From the NCBI RefSeq assembly GCF_000473165.1, contig NZ_KI421504.1:1208501-1272500 (forward strand): DNA of 64,000 nucleotides, read 5' to 3'. Under the pieces are notes generated by a model. The model made no database searches, was not told the origin of the DNA, and worked only from the letters and a program-made list of their open reading frames with translations. How positions within the stretch are numbered: position 1 is the first letter of the stretch; each line of letters starts with the position of its first letter. This stretch comes from Leisingera aquimarina DSM 24565 (GTDB lineage: Bacteria > Pseudomonadota > Alphaproteobacteria > Rhodobacterales > Rhodobacteraceae). This document shows positions 53,739-62,484 of this stretch, piece by piece. Both the position numbers and the translations under genes were made by a program.

Positions 53739-54593
53739 ATGCAGGATGATCCGAAGACGCTGGTTTCCACCGACTGGCTGGCCGCCCATCTGAAGGATCC
53801 GGATCTGCGGGTGCTGGACGCCTCGTGGTATTTGCCGCAGGAAAACCGCGACCCCAAGGCGGAATACGGCGCAGCCCATATTCCTGGCGCGCGCTTTTTT
53901 GATATCGACGATATCTCGGACCACCGCTCCGACTTGCCGCATATGGTGCCGCCGGTTGAGAAATTCATGTCCCGCCTGCGGGTGATGGGTGTAGGCGACG
54001 GCCACCAGGTGGTGGTCTATGACACTGCCGGGTTGAAATCCGCAGCCCGGGTCTGGTGGCTGTTCCGGCTGATGGGGCAGCATAACATTGCCGTGCTGGA
54101 CGGCGGTTTCCCGAAATGGCAGGCCGAGGGACGCCCGGTTGAGGATTTGCCGCCGGTGATCCGCGACCGCCACATGACCGTGCGGGTGCAAAACCACATG
54201 GTCCGTGATGTGACGCAGGTCTCTTCCGCGGCCAAACTGGGCGATCATGAAATCATCGATGCCCGCGCCGCCGAGCGGTTCCGCGGCGATGTGCCGGAAC
54301 CCCGTGAAGGCCTGCGTGCCGGTCACATCCCCGGGTCGAAAAACGTTCCCTTTGGCCGCCTGCTGAATGCGGATGGCACCATGAAGGATGCAGAGGGACT
54401 GCGCGCCGAATTTGCCGCTGCCGGTGCCGATCTGAACAAACCCGTGATTACCACCTGCGGGTCGGGCGTCACCGCCGCCGTCCTCAGCCTTGCATTGGAG
54501 CGCATCGGCAAAACCGATCATGCGGTCTATGACGGCTCGTGGTCGGAATGGGGTGCCTTCCCGACCCTTCCCGTTGCTACCGGAGAGAACTGA
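53739..54593 (+). CDS. sseA: 3-mercaptopyruvate sulfurtransferase
   Basis: A 284-residue tandem rhodanese protein. The second domain carries the catalytic Cys in ITTCGSGVTAAV, the CG(S/T)GVT loop typical of mercaptopyruvate sulfurtransferases. Start ATG 53739 has AAGGGAG upstream; the longer in-frame stretch has no support. The stop overlaps the next gene's ATG (TGATG). It moves sulfur from mercaptopyruvate to thiols or cyanide; mercaptopyruvate comes from cysteine transamination, which fits the aminotransferase next to it. Confidence 0.92.
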   Translation: MQDDPKTLVSTDWLAAHLKDPDLRVLDASWYLPQENRDPKAEYGAAHIPGARFFDIDDISDHRSDLPHMVPPVEKFMSRLRVMGVGDGHQVVVYDTAGLKSAARVWWLFRLMGQHNIAVLDGGFPKWQAEGRPVEDLPPVIRDRHMTVRVQNHMVRDVTQVSSAAKLGDHEIIDARAAERFRGDVPEPREGLRAGHIPGSKNVPFGRLLNADGTMKDAEGLRAEFAAAGADLNKPVITTCGSGVTAAVLSLALERIGKTDHAVYDGSWSEWGAFPTLPVATGEN

Positions 54594-55777
54594 TGTTCGA
54601 GACCCTGAAACCCCAGCCCGCTGACAAGATTCTGGCGCTGATGCAGATGTACCGCGACGACCCGCGCGCGGACAAGATCGACCTTGGCGTCGGTGTCTAC
54701 AAGAACGCCGAAGGCGTCACCCCGGTGATGCGCGCAATCAAGGCCGCTGAGCATAAGTTGTGGGAAGAGCAGACCAGCAAGGCCTATGTCGGCCTGGCCG
54801 GCGATCCGGCCTATGGCGACGCGATGATCAAGCTGATCCTGGGTGATGCCGTCGCGCGCGAGAACATTGCAGCGGCGGCCACACCCGGTGGCACCGGCGC
54901 GGTGCGCCAGGCGTTTGAGCTGATCAGGATGGCCAACCCCAAGGCCCGTGTTTTTGTGTCGGATCCGACCTGGCCGAACCATGTGTCGATCCTGAACTAC
55001 GTTGGCATCGAAACCGTGGTTTACCGGTATTTCGACCGTGACACCCGGGGCGTGAACTTCGACGGCATGATGGAAGACCTGAAGGGCGCTGAGAAGGGCG
55101 ACGTTGTTCTGCTGCACGGCTGCTGCCACAACCCGACCGGCGCCAACCTCAATGAGGTGCAGTGGAAGGAGATCATTACGCTGTTGAACGAGCGCGGCCT
55201 GATCCCGATGATCGACATCGCCTATCAGGGCTTTGGCGACGGTCTGGAAGAAGACGCGCTGGGTGTGCGCCTGGTCGCCTCCAGCTGCCCCGAAGTGCTG
55301 ATTGCCGCGAGCTGTTCCAAGAACTTCGGCATCTACCGCGAGCGGACCGGCCTGTTGATGGCCGTGTCCAATGACGCGGGCGCTCAGGCGCTCAACCAGG
55401 GCACGCTGGCGTTTCTGAACCGGCAAAACTACTCCTTCCCGCCGGACCATGGTGCGCGTCTGGTCACCATGATCCTGAACGACGAGACCCTGCGCGCTGA
55501 CTGGGCGGCAGAGCTGGAAGAGGTGCGCCTCGGCATGCTGGACCTGCGCCAGAGCCTTGCGGATGAACTGCAGCGTCTGACCGGCTCTGACCGTTTCAGC
55601 TTCATCGCCCAGCACCGCGGCATGTTCTCGCTGCTTGGTACCACGCCGGAACTGGTCGAGAAAATGCGGGTGGACAATGGCATCTACATGGTTGGCGATA
55701 GCCGCCTGAACATTGCCGGCTTGAATGCTCAAACCGTGCCGGTTCTGGCCAAGGCGATTGTCGGCGCTGGCGTCTGA
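54593..55777 (+). CDS. tyrB: Aromatic amino acid / aspartate aminotransferase
   Basis: A 394-residue class I aminotransferase of the AspC/TyrB subgroup. Markers: NAEGVTPVMRAIKAAE, YVGLAGDPAYGDA, LLHGCCHNPTGANL, DIAYQGFGDGLEEDA, the PLP-binding lysine in SCSKNFGIYRERTG, and the substrate-binding Arg in the C-terminal RLNIAGLN. ATG at 54593 overlaps the sseA stop by one base, and GGAGAG lies upstream. It would interconvert aromatic or dicarboxylic amino acids and 2-oxo acids; coupling with sseA suggests cysteine or mercaptopyruvate turnover as one of its roles. Confidence 0.9.
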   Translation: MFETLKPQPADKILALMQMYRDDPRADKIDLGVGVYKNAEGVTPVMRAIKAAEHKLWEEQTSKAYVGLAGDPAYGDAMIKLILGDAVARENIAAAATPGGTGAVRQAFELIRMANPKARVFVSDPTWPNHVSILNYVGIETVVYRYFDRDTRGVNFDGMMEDLKGAEKGDVVLLHGCCHNPTGANLNEVQWKEIITLLNERGLIPMIDIAYQGFGDGLEEDALGVRLVASSCPEVLIAASCSKNFGIYRERTGLLMAVSNDAGAQALNQGTLAFLNRQNYSFPPDHGARLVTMILNDETLRADWAAELEEVRLGMLDLRQSLADELQRLTGSDRFSFIAQHRGMFSLLGTTPELVEKMRVDNGIYMVGDSRLNIAGLNAQTVPVLAKAIVGAGV

Positions 55778-55799
55778 GCCCTAGGCCTTTTGAGTTTTA

Positions 55800-55830
55800 G
55801 GAACGCGCTCCGTTGCGGGCGCGTTTTCTC
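55800..55830 (+). terminator. Terminator after the aminotransferase gene
   Basis: AACGCGC / GCGCGTT stem with a 10-nt loop (about 55802-55825) followed by TTCTCTT, 24 bp after the stop. Confidence 0.75.
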
Positions 55831-55840
55831 TTGGCGTGAC

Positions 55841-55869
55841 GCCTAAGACGTTATTGAAGAGTCTTAGGC
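55841..55869. repeat. Perfect inverted repeat, function unknown
   Basis: GCCTAAGAC (55841-55849) and GTCTTAGGC (55861-55869) are exactly complementary around an 11-nt centre, followed by AAAAATCTT. It could be an operator, a second terminator or part of a small RNA. The symmetrical form does not decide between these. Confidence 0.45.
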
Positions 55870-56108
55870 AAAAATCTTCGTAAAACTTTTGCAGGCACCA
55901 GCGGTGGTTTCTGTTCAGCGAGGGCTGGGCTCCCGCGCCTGGCTGTGTGCCTTGGCTGCGCCAAAACCCTTGCAGGCTTGGGCGTGGCACCGCTGGCGCG
56001 GTGCGGGGGCTACTTGACGCCAGGTCATCGGAAAACAGGCGGCGGAAGCACCGGTGGCCCGCGTTTGTGCTTGCGGAAGTCACGAGTAACACAGCCAAGG
56101 AGACCGAA

Positions 56109-56366
56109 ATGACCCTCGCAAAATCTGCACTTGCCCTGATCCTGTCCGCCGCCGTTGCCTTGCCCCTGGCCACCCCGGCCTTTGCCGCCAATGGCGAGGT
56201 CATCGACCGGGTGGAAAACCGCGCCGACCGCCGCGAAAACCGTCGCGATGAAGCCGTGGACACTGGCGTTTGGGATGTGGTGGAGGACCATCTGGACCGG
56301 GCCGAGGACCGCCGCGACTATCGCGATCAGAAAGCGCCTAAGGTGATTGTTGTCCCTCAGGGTTGA
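56109..56366 (+). CDS. Small secreted charged protein
   Basis: An 85-residue protein with a signal peptide (MTLAKSALALILSAAVALPLATPAFA) and a mature part dense in Arg, Asp and Glu (DRVENRADRRENRRDEAVD and DHLDRAEDRRDYRD). The repeated D/E-R-x-x-R/D pattern suggests a helical charged peptide in the periplasm. ATG 56109 has AAGGAGACC upstream. Similar Arg/Asp-rich small secreted proteins occur in Rhodobacteraceae; function unknown. Confidence 0.65.
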   Translation: MTLAKSALALILSAAVALPLATPAFAANGEVIDRVENRADRRENRRDEAVDTGVWDVVEDHLDRAEDRRDYRDQKAPKVIVVPQG

Positions 56367-56412
56367 GGCCGCAGCCCCGCGCCGCGGCAGCGGCGCCCGG
56401 CCCAACAGGGAG

Positions 56413-56431
56413 GGATCATCTGAGATGATCC
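56413..56431 (+). terminator. Hairpin after the small secreted protein gene
   Basis: GGATCATC (56413-56420) / GATGATCC (56424-56431) perfect stem with loop TGA, 46 bp after the stop. There is no T run, so its role as a terminator is uncertain. Confidence 0.45.
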
Positions 56432-56464
56432 TGCAGCTGGCGGGAGCCCCGCCGAAACGGAAAC

Positions 56465-56487
56465 GCGGCGCCTGAAACAGGCGCCGC
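56465..56487 (-). terminator. Terminator downstream of amtB
   Basis: Perfect 10-bp stem GCGGCGCCTG (56465-56474) / CAGGCGCCGC (56478-56487), loop AAA, followed on the minus strand by GTTTCCGTTT, 22 bp after the amtB stop. Confidence 0.85.
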
Positions 56488-56509
56488 GCATTTATTGTCA
56501 GGGCCAGGA

Positions 56510-57844
56510 TCAGCTTGGCGAGAATTCCGGGTAGGCCTCCATGCCTAGCTCCGCCATGTCGAGGCCGTTGACCTCATCCTCTTCCTCAACCCGGATGCCG
56601 GTGGTGGCGCGCAGGATGATCCAGACCACGGCAGAGGCAGCGACGGTGAAGACACCCACCGCAGCGATGCCGGTCAGCTGGGTCAGCAGGCTGGCTTCGG
56701 GGTTCGACAGCACCACCGCAACAGTGCCCCAAATGCCGCAGAGAAGATGCACCGGGATGGCGCCGACCACGTCGTCGATTTGCAGCTTGTCCAGGAACGG
56801 CACCGCAAAGACCACGATCACGCCGCCGATAGCACCGATCAGGGTGGCCAGCCCCAGGCCCGGGGTCAGCGGTTCGGCGGTGATCGCCACCAGACCTGCC
56901 AGCGCGCCGTTCAGGATCATGGTCAGGTCAGGCTTGCGGAACAGCAACTGGGTCAGCACCAGCGCTGCCACCGCGCCGCCGGCTGCGGCTGCATTGGTGT
57001 TGGCAAAGATGCGGGAGATATCCGCAACATCACCAATCGAACCCATCGCCAGCTGCGAGCCGCCGTTGAAGCCGAACCAGCCCATCCACAGGATGAAAGT
57101 GCCAAGCGTCGCCAGCGCCAGGTTGGAGCCCGGCATCGGGATGGTCTTGCCGTCCTTGTACTTGCCGATGCGGGGCCCAAGGATCAGCGCCCCGGTCAGC
57201 GCCGCCCAGCCGCCCACGGAATGCACCACGGTGGAGCCTGCGAAATCCAGGAAGCCCATCTCCTCCAGGAAGCCGCCGCCCCATTTCCAGCTGGCCTGGA
57301 ACGGGTAGATCACCGAGGTCAGCACGATGGTGAAAATCAGGAAGGGCCACAGTTTGATACGCTCGGCCAGAGTGCCCGACACGATCGAGGCGGTGGCGGC
57401 GCAGAACATCAGCTGAAAGAAGAAATCCGACCCGGTGGTCGCATAGGAGTAATCATCCGCACCCTCTGCGGTGATCCCCACCGCCTCCAGCACACCGGGG
57501 CCAAAGACGCCGGACAAAACGCCATCCACCGCCCAATTGCCCAGCGGATACATCAGGTTATAGCCGATAAGCCAGTAAAACACGGCGGCTAGAGAGAACA
57601 GCGCCATGTTCTTGGTCAGCTGCATGGTCACGTTCTTGGAGCGCACAAGACCGGCCTCCAGCATGGCGAAACCCGCCGCCATCCAGAACACCAGGCAGCC
57701 ACCGATCAGAAACAGCAGCGAGTTCAGGATGAACACAGTGTCGGTCGCAGGGTTTACGCCCGGTGCGGGGCCGTCCTGGGCCAGCGCCAGGCCCGGCAGC
57801 GCGCTTAGCGCCAAGGCCGCAAGGGGGAGTTTCAAGGTCTTCAT
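56510..57844 (-). CDS. amtB: Ammonium transporter
   Basis: A 444-residue Amt/MEP/Rh channel, trimeric in the inner membrane. An N-terminal signal-like helix (MKTLKLPLAALALSALPGLALA, typical of longer alphaproteobacterial Amts) precedes 11 transmembrane helices. Conserved segments include DFAGSTVVHSVGGWAALTGA with the pore His and the twin-His partner region LCGIWGTVAVV and GLVAITAEP. ATG 57844 has GGAGGAAAG upstream on the minus strand. It is preceded by glnK on the same strand, the usual partner that blocks the channel when nitrogen is plentiful. Confidence 0.95.
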   Translation of the reverse strand: MKTLKLPLAALALSALPGLALAQDGPAPGVNPATDTVFILNSLLFLIGGCLVFWMAAGFAMLEAGLVRSKNVTMQLTKNMALFSLAAVFYWLIGYNLMYPLGNWAVDGVLSGVFGPGVLEAVGITAEGADDYSYATTGSDFFFQLMFCAATASIVSGTLAERIKLWPFLIFTIVLTSVIYPFQASWKWGGGFLEEMGFLDFAGSTVVHSVGGWAALTGALILGPRIGKYKDGKTIPMPGSNLALATLGTFILWMGWFGFNGGSQLAMGSIGDVADISRIFANTNAAAAGGAVAALVLTQLLFRKPDLTMILNGALAGLVAITAEPLTPGLGLATLIGAIGGVIVVFAVPFLDKLQIDDVVGAIPVHLLCGIWGTVAVVLSNPEASLLTQLTGIAAVGVFTVAASAVVWIILRATTGIRVEEEDEVNGLDMAELGMEAYPEFSPS

Positions 57845-57869
57845 AGGTCTTTCCTCCATGCCGGGCGCC

Positions 57870-58208
57870 TTACAGCGCCTCGAGATTGGTTTCGCCGGTG
57901 CGCACCCGCAGGGCCTGTTCCACATCCAGAACAAAAATCTTGCCGTCGCCGATTTTGCCGGTGCGGGCGGTCTCAGAGATTGCACTGACGGCCTGTTCGG
58001 CCTGATCTGCGGGCACCACCAGTTCCAGCTTCAGCTTCGGGACAAAATTCACCTCGTATTCGGCGCCGCGGTAGATTTCGGTGTGGCCCGCCTGGGCTCC
58101 GAAACCCTTGATTTCGGTGACCATCAGCCCGCTCACGCCAAGACCGGTCAGCGCCTCGCGAACCTCGTCCAGCTTGAAGGGCTTGATGGCGGCTATGATC
58201 ATTTTCAT
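57870..58208 (-). CDS. glnK: P-II nitrogen regulatory protein GlnK
   Basis: A 112-residue P-II protein. It starts MKMIIAAIKPFKLDEVREAL, has the T-loop YRGAEYEVNFVPK with Tyr51, the uridylylation site, conserved, and ends with GDGKIFVLDVEQALRVRTGETN. It senses 2-oxoglutarate and ATP/ADP and docks on AmtB. The ATG 58208 is used; a longer frame upstream is not. glnK-amtB order on one strand is standard. A candidate sigma-54 promoter lies 83 bp upstream. Confidence 0.96.
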   Translation of the reverse strand: MKMIIAAIKPFKLDEVREALTGLGVSGLMVTEIKGFGAQAGHTEIYRGAEYEVNFVPKLKLELVVPADQAEQAVSAISETARTGKIGDGKIFVLDVEQALRVRTGETNLEAL

Positions 58209-58290
58209 CTCTGCATCCCTTGGTTTCCGCGCTGCTCCGGCCCCGTGCCGACGCATTGTGCACTTGCAGCAAAACCGGGCGCCCGAGTCG

Positions 58291-58306
58291 TGCAAAGCCA
58301 AGGCCA
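58291..58306 (-). promoter_or_regulatory. Candidate sigma-54 promoter of glnK-amtB
   Basis: On the minus strand, 58306-58291 reads TGGCCTTGGCTTTGCA. GG and GC are 12 bp apart, as in the sigma-54 consensus TGGCAC-N5-TTGCA. It lies about 83-98 bp upstream of the glnK ATG, as expected for nitrogen-limitation control by NtrC. NtrC sites were not identified with confidence. Confidence 0.5.
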
Positions 58307-58474
58307 GCAAGTTTCCGCGCGTCTTTCTGCGCGCGCACAATAATTTTGCGCCTTTGGCCTGCTTCGCTTAAAAACCGGCCATCTGGCAAAGGGGGAAAGC
58401 TCCGGATTCTGCCCCCTCTACATTCCGGGGCGGGCAGGGTATTGTCCCCGGACAACGGGCAAACCGGGCAGGAC

Positions 58475-60697
58475 ATGACGATGGCACAAGGATCCGGGCG
58501 CAAGCCTTTGGTGGCAGAAAAACGCTATTCCGCAGGCGGCAAGGGCAAGCCTTCCGCCGCGAAGAATCCTGCGCGCAAGAAACCTGCACGCAAGGCCAAA
58601 CCCAAGAAAACCGGTTTGTTCGGCCTGTTTTCCCGCAAGAAGACACGGGCGAAACCGGCCCCGAAGAAGCGCGGCTTCATCGGTCTTTTGCTGGCGCCTT
58701 TTGTCTGGGCGTTCCGGCTGCTTTGGGGTTTCAGCTGGCGGGTCGGCATGGTGGTCTGCCTGCTGGTCGGTCTGGCGGTGGCGTTGCAGTATGCCAAGCT
58801 GCCCGAGGTCTCGGCCTATCTGGACGGGCGCGCGCGCGGGTCGGTCACCCTGCTGGACCGCAAGGGAGACGTCTTTGCTTGGCGCGGCGATCAGTTTGGC
58901 GGGGTCATCCGGGCCGATACAGTTTCGCGGCATCTGAAGAACGCGGTTGTCGCGACTGAGGATAGGCGGTTCTACCGGCATTTCGGCATCTCCCCTCGCG
59001 GCGTTGCCAGCGCCATTCGCATCAACCTGCGTGAAGGCCGCGGGCCGCTGTCAGGCCATGGCGGCTCCACCATCACCCAGCAAGCCGCCAAATTGCTGTG
59101 CCTGGGCCGGGTCTATGATCCGGACGACTGGAAAAGCGAAAGCGCTTATGAAGCCGACTGCCGCAAAGGGTCGCTGTGGCGCAAGGGGACGGAGGCGATC
59201 TTTGCCCTGGCGATGGAGGCCAAGTACACCAAGGATGAGATCCTCTCTATCTATATGAACCGCGCCTATATGGGCGGCGGTGCATACGGTGCCGAGGCCG
59301 CGGCGCAACGCTATTTCGGCAAATCCGCCAATCAGCTGAACCCGGCTGAAGGCGCGATGCTGGCGGGGTTGCTGACTGCGCCCTCGACACTGGCGCCTAC
59401 CAACAACCTGCAACGTTCACAGGACCGGGCGGCCACCGTGCTCCGGCTGATGCAGGAGCAGGGCTATCTGACCACCGCCGAGATGCAGCAGAACCGAAAT
59501 GCCCCGGCAGTGCTGAGCGAAGCCGCGGCGGCACGGGCAGGGGGGTACTTTGCCGATTGGGTGATGGATTCCATCCCGGACTTCCTGGGCGATCAGACTA
59601 CCGAGGATGTGGTGATCCGTTCGACCCTGGACCAGCGTTTGCAGGGCGCGGCGGAAGAGGCGCTGAAATATATCTTTGAGAACAAGGTCCGCCCAGGCTC
59701 CAAGGCGCAGGCGGCCATTGTGGTGATGAGCGCCGATGGCGCGGTGCGCGCGATGGTGGGCGGTCGCAAGACGCGGGTCTCCGGCGTGTTCAACCGCGCG
59801 ACCCAGGCCAAACGGCAGACCGGATCGGCCTTTAAACCCTTTGTCTATGCCACCGCACTTGAATTGGGCTACTCGCCATACGACCGGGTGCTGGACGCAA
59901 AATACTGCATGAACATTCCCGGCTCCGGCCAGTGGTGCCCCGAGAATTACACCCGGAAGTACTATGGCGAAGTCACCTTGGCGCGCGCGTTGCGGGATTC
60001 CCTGAATGTGCCAGCGGTGAAAGTCTCCGAAGCGGTGGGCCGCGACAAGGTCAGCATCGTTGCCAAGGATTTTGGCATCGACAGCGATCTGGCCGCTGGG
60101 CCGGCACTGGCGCTGGGTGCATCGGAAAGCACCCTGCTTGAGATGACGGGGGCTTATGCCGGCATCCTCAATGGGGGCTCCTCCGTGACGCCTTATGGGG
60201 TGATCGAGCTGAAACTGGTGGACGACAGCGACGCGCTGATGGGTGCCAGCGGCGGCATCGGTGAGCGGGTGATCCGCCCCGAGGCGGCGCAGCAGCTGGT
60301 CTGGATGATGGAAAAGGTGATTGCCGGCGGCACCGGCAAGCGGGCGCAGATCCCGGGCTGGCAGGCGGCAGGCAAGTCGGGGACGACGTCTGCGGCCAAG
60401 GATGCCTGGTTCATCGGGTTTACCGCGGATTACGTGGCGGGGGTCTGGATGGGCTATGACGACAACACGCCGCTGTCTGGTGTGACCGGCGGCGGCCTGC
60501 CGGCCGAGATCTGGCGTGAGACGATGGTGCGGGTGCATGACGGTCTCACCCCCAAACCGCTGCCGATGCTGGAACCCGCGCCGATTGCCCCGCCGCCGCA
60601 GCGAACCCGCCGCGAGCGCCGCCGCCAGGGACCGCAACTGGGCAAGGAACTGGGCCGCGCGGTGGACAATATCCTGCGCGACATCCTCGGCAACTGA
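58475..60697 (+). CDS. Class A penicillin-binding protein (PBP1A-like)
   Basis: A 740-residue bifunctional peptidoglycan synthase. A basic cytoplasmic tail rich in Lys/Ala/Pro (about 1-75) precedes one transmembrane helix (about 80-105). The glycosyltransferase domain has the catalytic-region EDRRFYRHFGISPRG and GGSTITQQAAKLL. The transpeptidase domain has SxxK in RQTGSAFKPFVYA (about 450), SLN in ARALRDSLNVPAVK and KSGTT near 635. The C-terminus is proline/arginine-rich (RTRRERRRQGPQLG). The start ATG 58475 is used; the earlier in-frame stretch has no support. It is divergent from glnK. Confidence 0.94.
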   Translation: MTMAQGSGRKPLVAEKRYSAGGKGKPSAAKNPARKKPARKAKPKKTGLFGLFSRKKTRAKPAPKKRGFIGLLLAPFVWAFRLLWGFSWRVGMVVCLLVGLAVALQYAKLPEVSAYLDGRARGSVTLLDRKGDVFAWRGDQFGGVIRADTVSRHLKNAVVATEDRRFYRHFGISPRGVASAIRINLREGRGPLSGHGGSTITQQAAKLLCLGRVYDPDDWKSESAYEADCRKGSLWRKGTEAIFALAMEAKYTKDEILSIYMNRAYMGGGAYGAEAAAQRYFGKSANQLNPAEGAMLAGLLTAPSTLAPTNNLQRSQDRAATVLRLMQEQGYLTTAEMQQNRNAPAVLSEAAAARAGGYFADWVMDSIPDFLGDQTTEDVVIRSTLDQRLQGAAEEALKYIFENKVRPGSKAQAAIVVMSADGAVRAMVGGRKTRVSGVFNRATQAKRQTGSAFKPFVYATALELGYSPYDRVLDAKYCMNIPGSGQWCPENYTRKYYGEVTLARALRDSLNVPAVKVSEAVGRDKVSIVAKDFGIDSDLAAGPALALGASESTLLEMTGAYAGILNGGSSVTPYGVIELKLVDDSDALMGASGGIGERVIRPEAAQQLVWMMEKVIAGGTGKRAQIPGWQAAGKSGTTSAAKDAWFIGFTADYVAGVWMGYDDNTPLSGVTGGGLPAEIWRETMVRVHDGLTPKPLPMLEPAPIAPPPQRTRRERRRQGPQLGKELGRAVDNILRDILGN

Positions 60698-60911
60698 CCG
60701 TTTGCGGCAAACGGGGTGCTCCCGCCCGGCGAAGGTCCCCTGACGGGCGGCGTCGCTTGCCGGGTCCGGCGCCGCACCTGGCGGTGCGGCGCACGCCCTG
60801 CCCGCCGGGCAGGGTGCCAAGCCCAACAGGAACGCAGCATTCAGAACGCTGCAGTGACGGGCGGGAGCCTCTATGGTTCAATGCAGACGCTGCAACTTCA
60901 GCCGCAAAAAA

Positions 60912-60929
60912 GGCCCCCCGCAGGGAGCC
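60912..60929 (-). terminator. Terminator downstream of mlaC
   Basis: GGCCCCC (60912-60918) / GGGAGCC (60923-60929) with a CGCA loop, followed on the minus strand by TTTTTTGCGGC, 33 bp past the mlaC stop. Between it and the penicillin-binding protein gene lie two further stems (CGCCGCACC-TGGC-GGTGCGGCG and CCCTGCCC-GCC-GGGCAGGG) in a gene-free 264-bp stretch. Confidence 0.75.
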
Positions 60930-60961
60930 TGTTCTGAAATTCACCCGGGTGTAAGCTCAGA

Positions 60962-61558
60962 TCAGCTCAACCGCTTCAGCTCGGTGATCAGTGCGTCAAT
61001 GTCGCCTTTGTTGCTGTCCAGGATGGCGCCGATCTCGGTGCGCTCAGTCAGCAGCAGGTTCACACCTTCGATGAACATGTTGAAGAACAGATCCCGGCCC
61101 GACCGGTCCGACACCAGAAAGGTTACTTCGAACGGGGACTGGCCTTTGAGGTAGGCTATGGTGCTCACCTCATACCATTTCTTCACCTTCTTGACGCCTT
61201 TGACTTCCAGCTTGCCGCCGATGAATTCACGGAAACGTTTGCCGTATTTGCGCGAGATGTAGCCCTGGAACGCCTTGGAAAAGGCCTTCTTCTGGGAGGA
61301 AGACGCCCGGCGCCCGTCGACACCCAGCGCATAGGCCGCGATATAGGAAGTGTCGCTGTAGCGCTGGAAGATCCGCTCGAACTCGCGGAACATGGCGTTC
61401 TCGCCCTTGCCGGAATCGATCACCCGGTTGATGTCGCCGACCAGGCTGTTGATCAGCGCGCTGGCGCTGTTCTCGGTCAGCGCCCACAGGGCCTGCGGTG
61501 CGGCAGTCAGCGCGGCGGCTCCGGCTCCCAGGCCGGTCAGGAATTTGCGGCGGTCCAT
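60962..61558 (-). CDS. mlaC: MlaC-type phospholipid-binding ABC transporter protein
   Basis: A 198-residue periplasmic protein of the Ttg2D/MlaC family that ferries phospholipid between outer and inner membranes. A signal peptide of Tat-like form (MDRRKFLTGLGAGAAALTAAPQALWA) is followed by the family pattern FREFERIFQRYSDTSYIAAYALG, YGKRFREFIGGKLEVKGVKK and FLVSDRSGRDLFFNMFIEGVNLL. The mlaFED membrane complex is not adjacent. mlaA lies 2 bp upstream on the same strand. Confidence 0.9.
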   Translation of the reverse strand: MDRRKFLTGLGAGAAALTAAPQALWALTENSASALINSLVGDINRVIDSGKGENAMFREFERIFQRYSDTSYIAAYALGVDGRRASSSQKKAFSKAFQGYISRKYGKRFREFIGGKLEVKGVKKVKKWYEVSTIAYLKGQSPFEVTFLVSDRSGRDLFFNMFIEGVNLLLTERTEIGAILDSNKGDIDALITELKRLS

Positions 61559-61560
61559 TA

Positions 61561-62322
61561 TCAGAATCCCTCAGTGTTCAGTTCGAACGGATCAATCTCC
61601 TGGATCTCCTCTCCATCGCCCAGCTGGAACCTGCGGTTCTGCAGATAGATCAGGCGCGACTGCGCATAGCTGTCGGCGCTCTCGTAGAGAATCGAGTCGA
61701 TTGTGTCGGAATAGTTGCCACGATCGCCCATGCGGCGCACGATCTCAGCGTAAATTGTGATATTGTCGGCAGTATTCTGCTCGGCGTAACCCAGCGGGTT
61801 GGTGAAGAAATCGACGGCAACCCCGACCGCGTCGCGGCTGGTGGAGGGACCCAGCAAGGGCAGTTCCACATAGGCGCCTTCGCCAACGCCCCAGGTGTGC
61901 AGCGTCTCGCCAAAGTCGGTATCGACTGCGGGCACGTTGAATTCGCTGGCCGGATCGGCAAGCCCGGCAAAACCGACGGTGGAGTTGATCACAAACCGCG
62001 AAAATGCATTGCCGGCCAGTTTCAGATCGCCCTGCAGCAGCGCATTGACCATCTGGCCGGGCATCGACAGGTTCTCGGCAAAATGCGAGAAACTGGTCAC
62101 CATCGGCGCCGGCACGATTGCCACATACCCTTTGGAGGCAGGGCGGAAGGCCAGCCGGTCAACGCCGCGGTTGAAGCTGTGAATGGTGCGGTTGGTGCGC
62201 TCATAAGGATCAAAGACCTCACCCGAGGCCCGTGCAACCGGATCCTGCGTAGCGCAGCCGGCCGCAAAACCGGCCAAAATCAGCGCAGATACAAATTTCA
62301 GCGGTCGCAAATGAAAAGGCAT
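61561..62322 (-). CDS. mlaA: MlaA/VacJ outer-membrane lipoprotein
   Basis: A 253-residue lipoprotein that removes phospholipids from the outer leaflet of the outer membrane and hands them to MlaC. The lipobox LAGFAAGC has Cys at residue ~23. The VacJ pattern is clear: DPYERTNRTIHSFNRGVDRL, LAGNAFSRFVINSTVGFAGLADPASEFN, FGETLHTWGVGEGAYVELPLLGPSTSRDA and VDFFTNPLGY. A short gap to mlaC shows a two-gene operon. Confidence 0.94.
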   Translation of the reverse strand: MPFHLRPLKFVSALILAGFAAGCATQDPVARASGEVFDPYERTNRTIHSFNRGVDRLAFRPASKGYVAIVPAPMVTSFSHFAENLSMPGQMVNALLQGDLKLAGNAFSRFVINSTVGFAGLADPASEFNVPAVDTDFGETLHTWGVGEGAYVELPLLGPSTSRDAVGVAVDFFTNPLGYAEQNTADNITIYAEIVRRMGDRGNYSDTIDSILYESADSYAQSRLIYLQNRRFQLGDGEEIQEIDPFELNTEGF

Positions 62323-62484
62323 TCGGGTAAGTGTCCACTTAATGCTGGAACAGACGGGTCGGAGGGCAAATAAGGGTTCCTCAGCCTATTTCCAGAGCGA
62401 TTACATTTATTCACCAGCTTGTGTCTGTTCTGATACAATTTCAGGCACTACCAATGGCCCGGGAACTTCTATTGCAGACTGACC

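Larger units (their letters stand above)
55778..56108. other. Intergenic region with several hairpins
   Basis: About 330 bases between the aminotransferase and a small secreted protein gene. It holds a terminator (about 55800-55830), a perfect 9-bp inverted repeat (55841-55869), and GCACCGC-TGGC-GCGGTGC at about 55986-56003. There is no ORF with support and no known RNA family; a small RNA transcribed here is possible but unproven. Confidence 0.4.
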
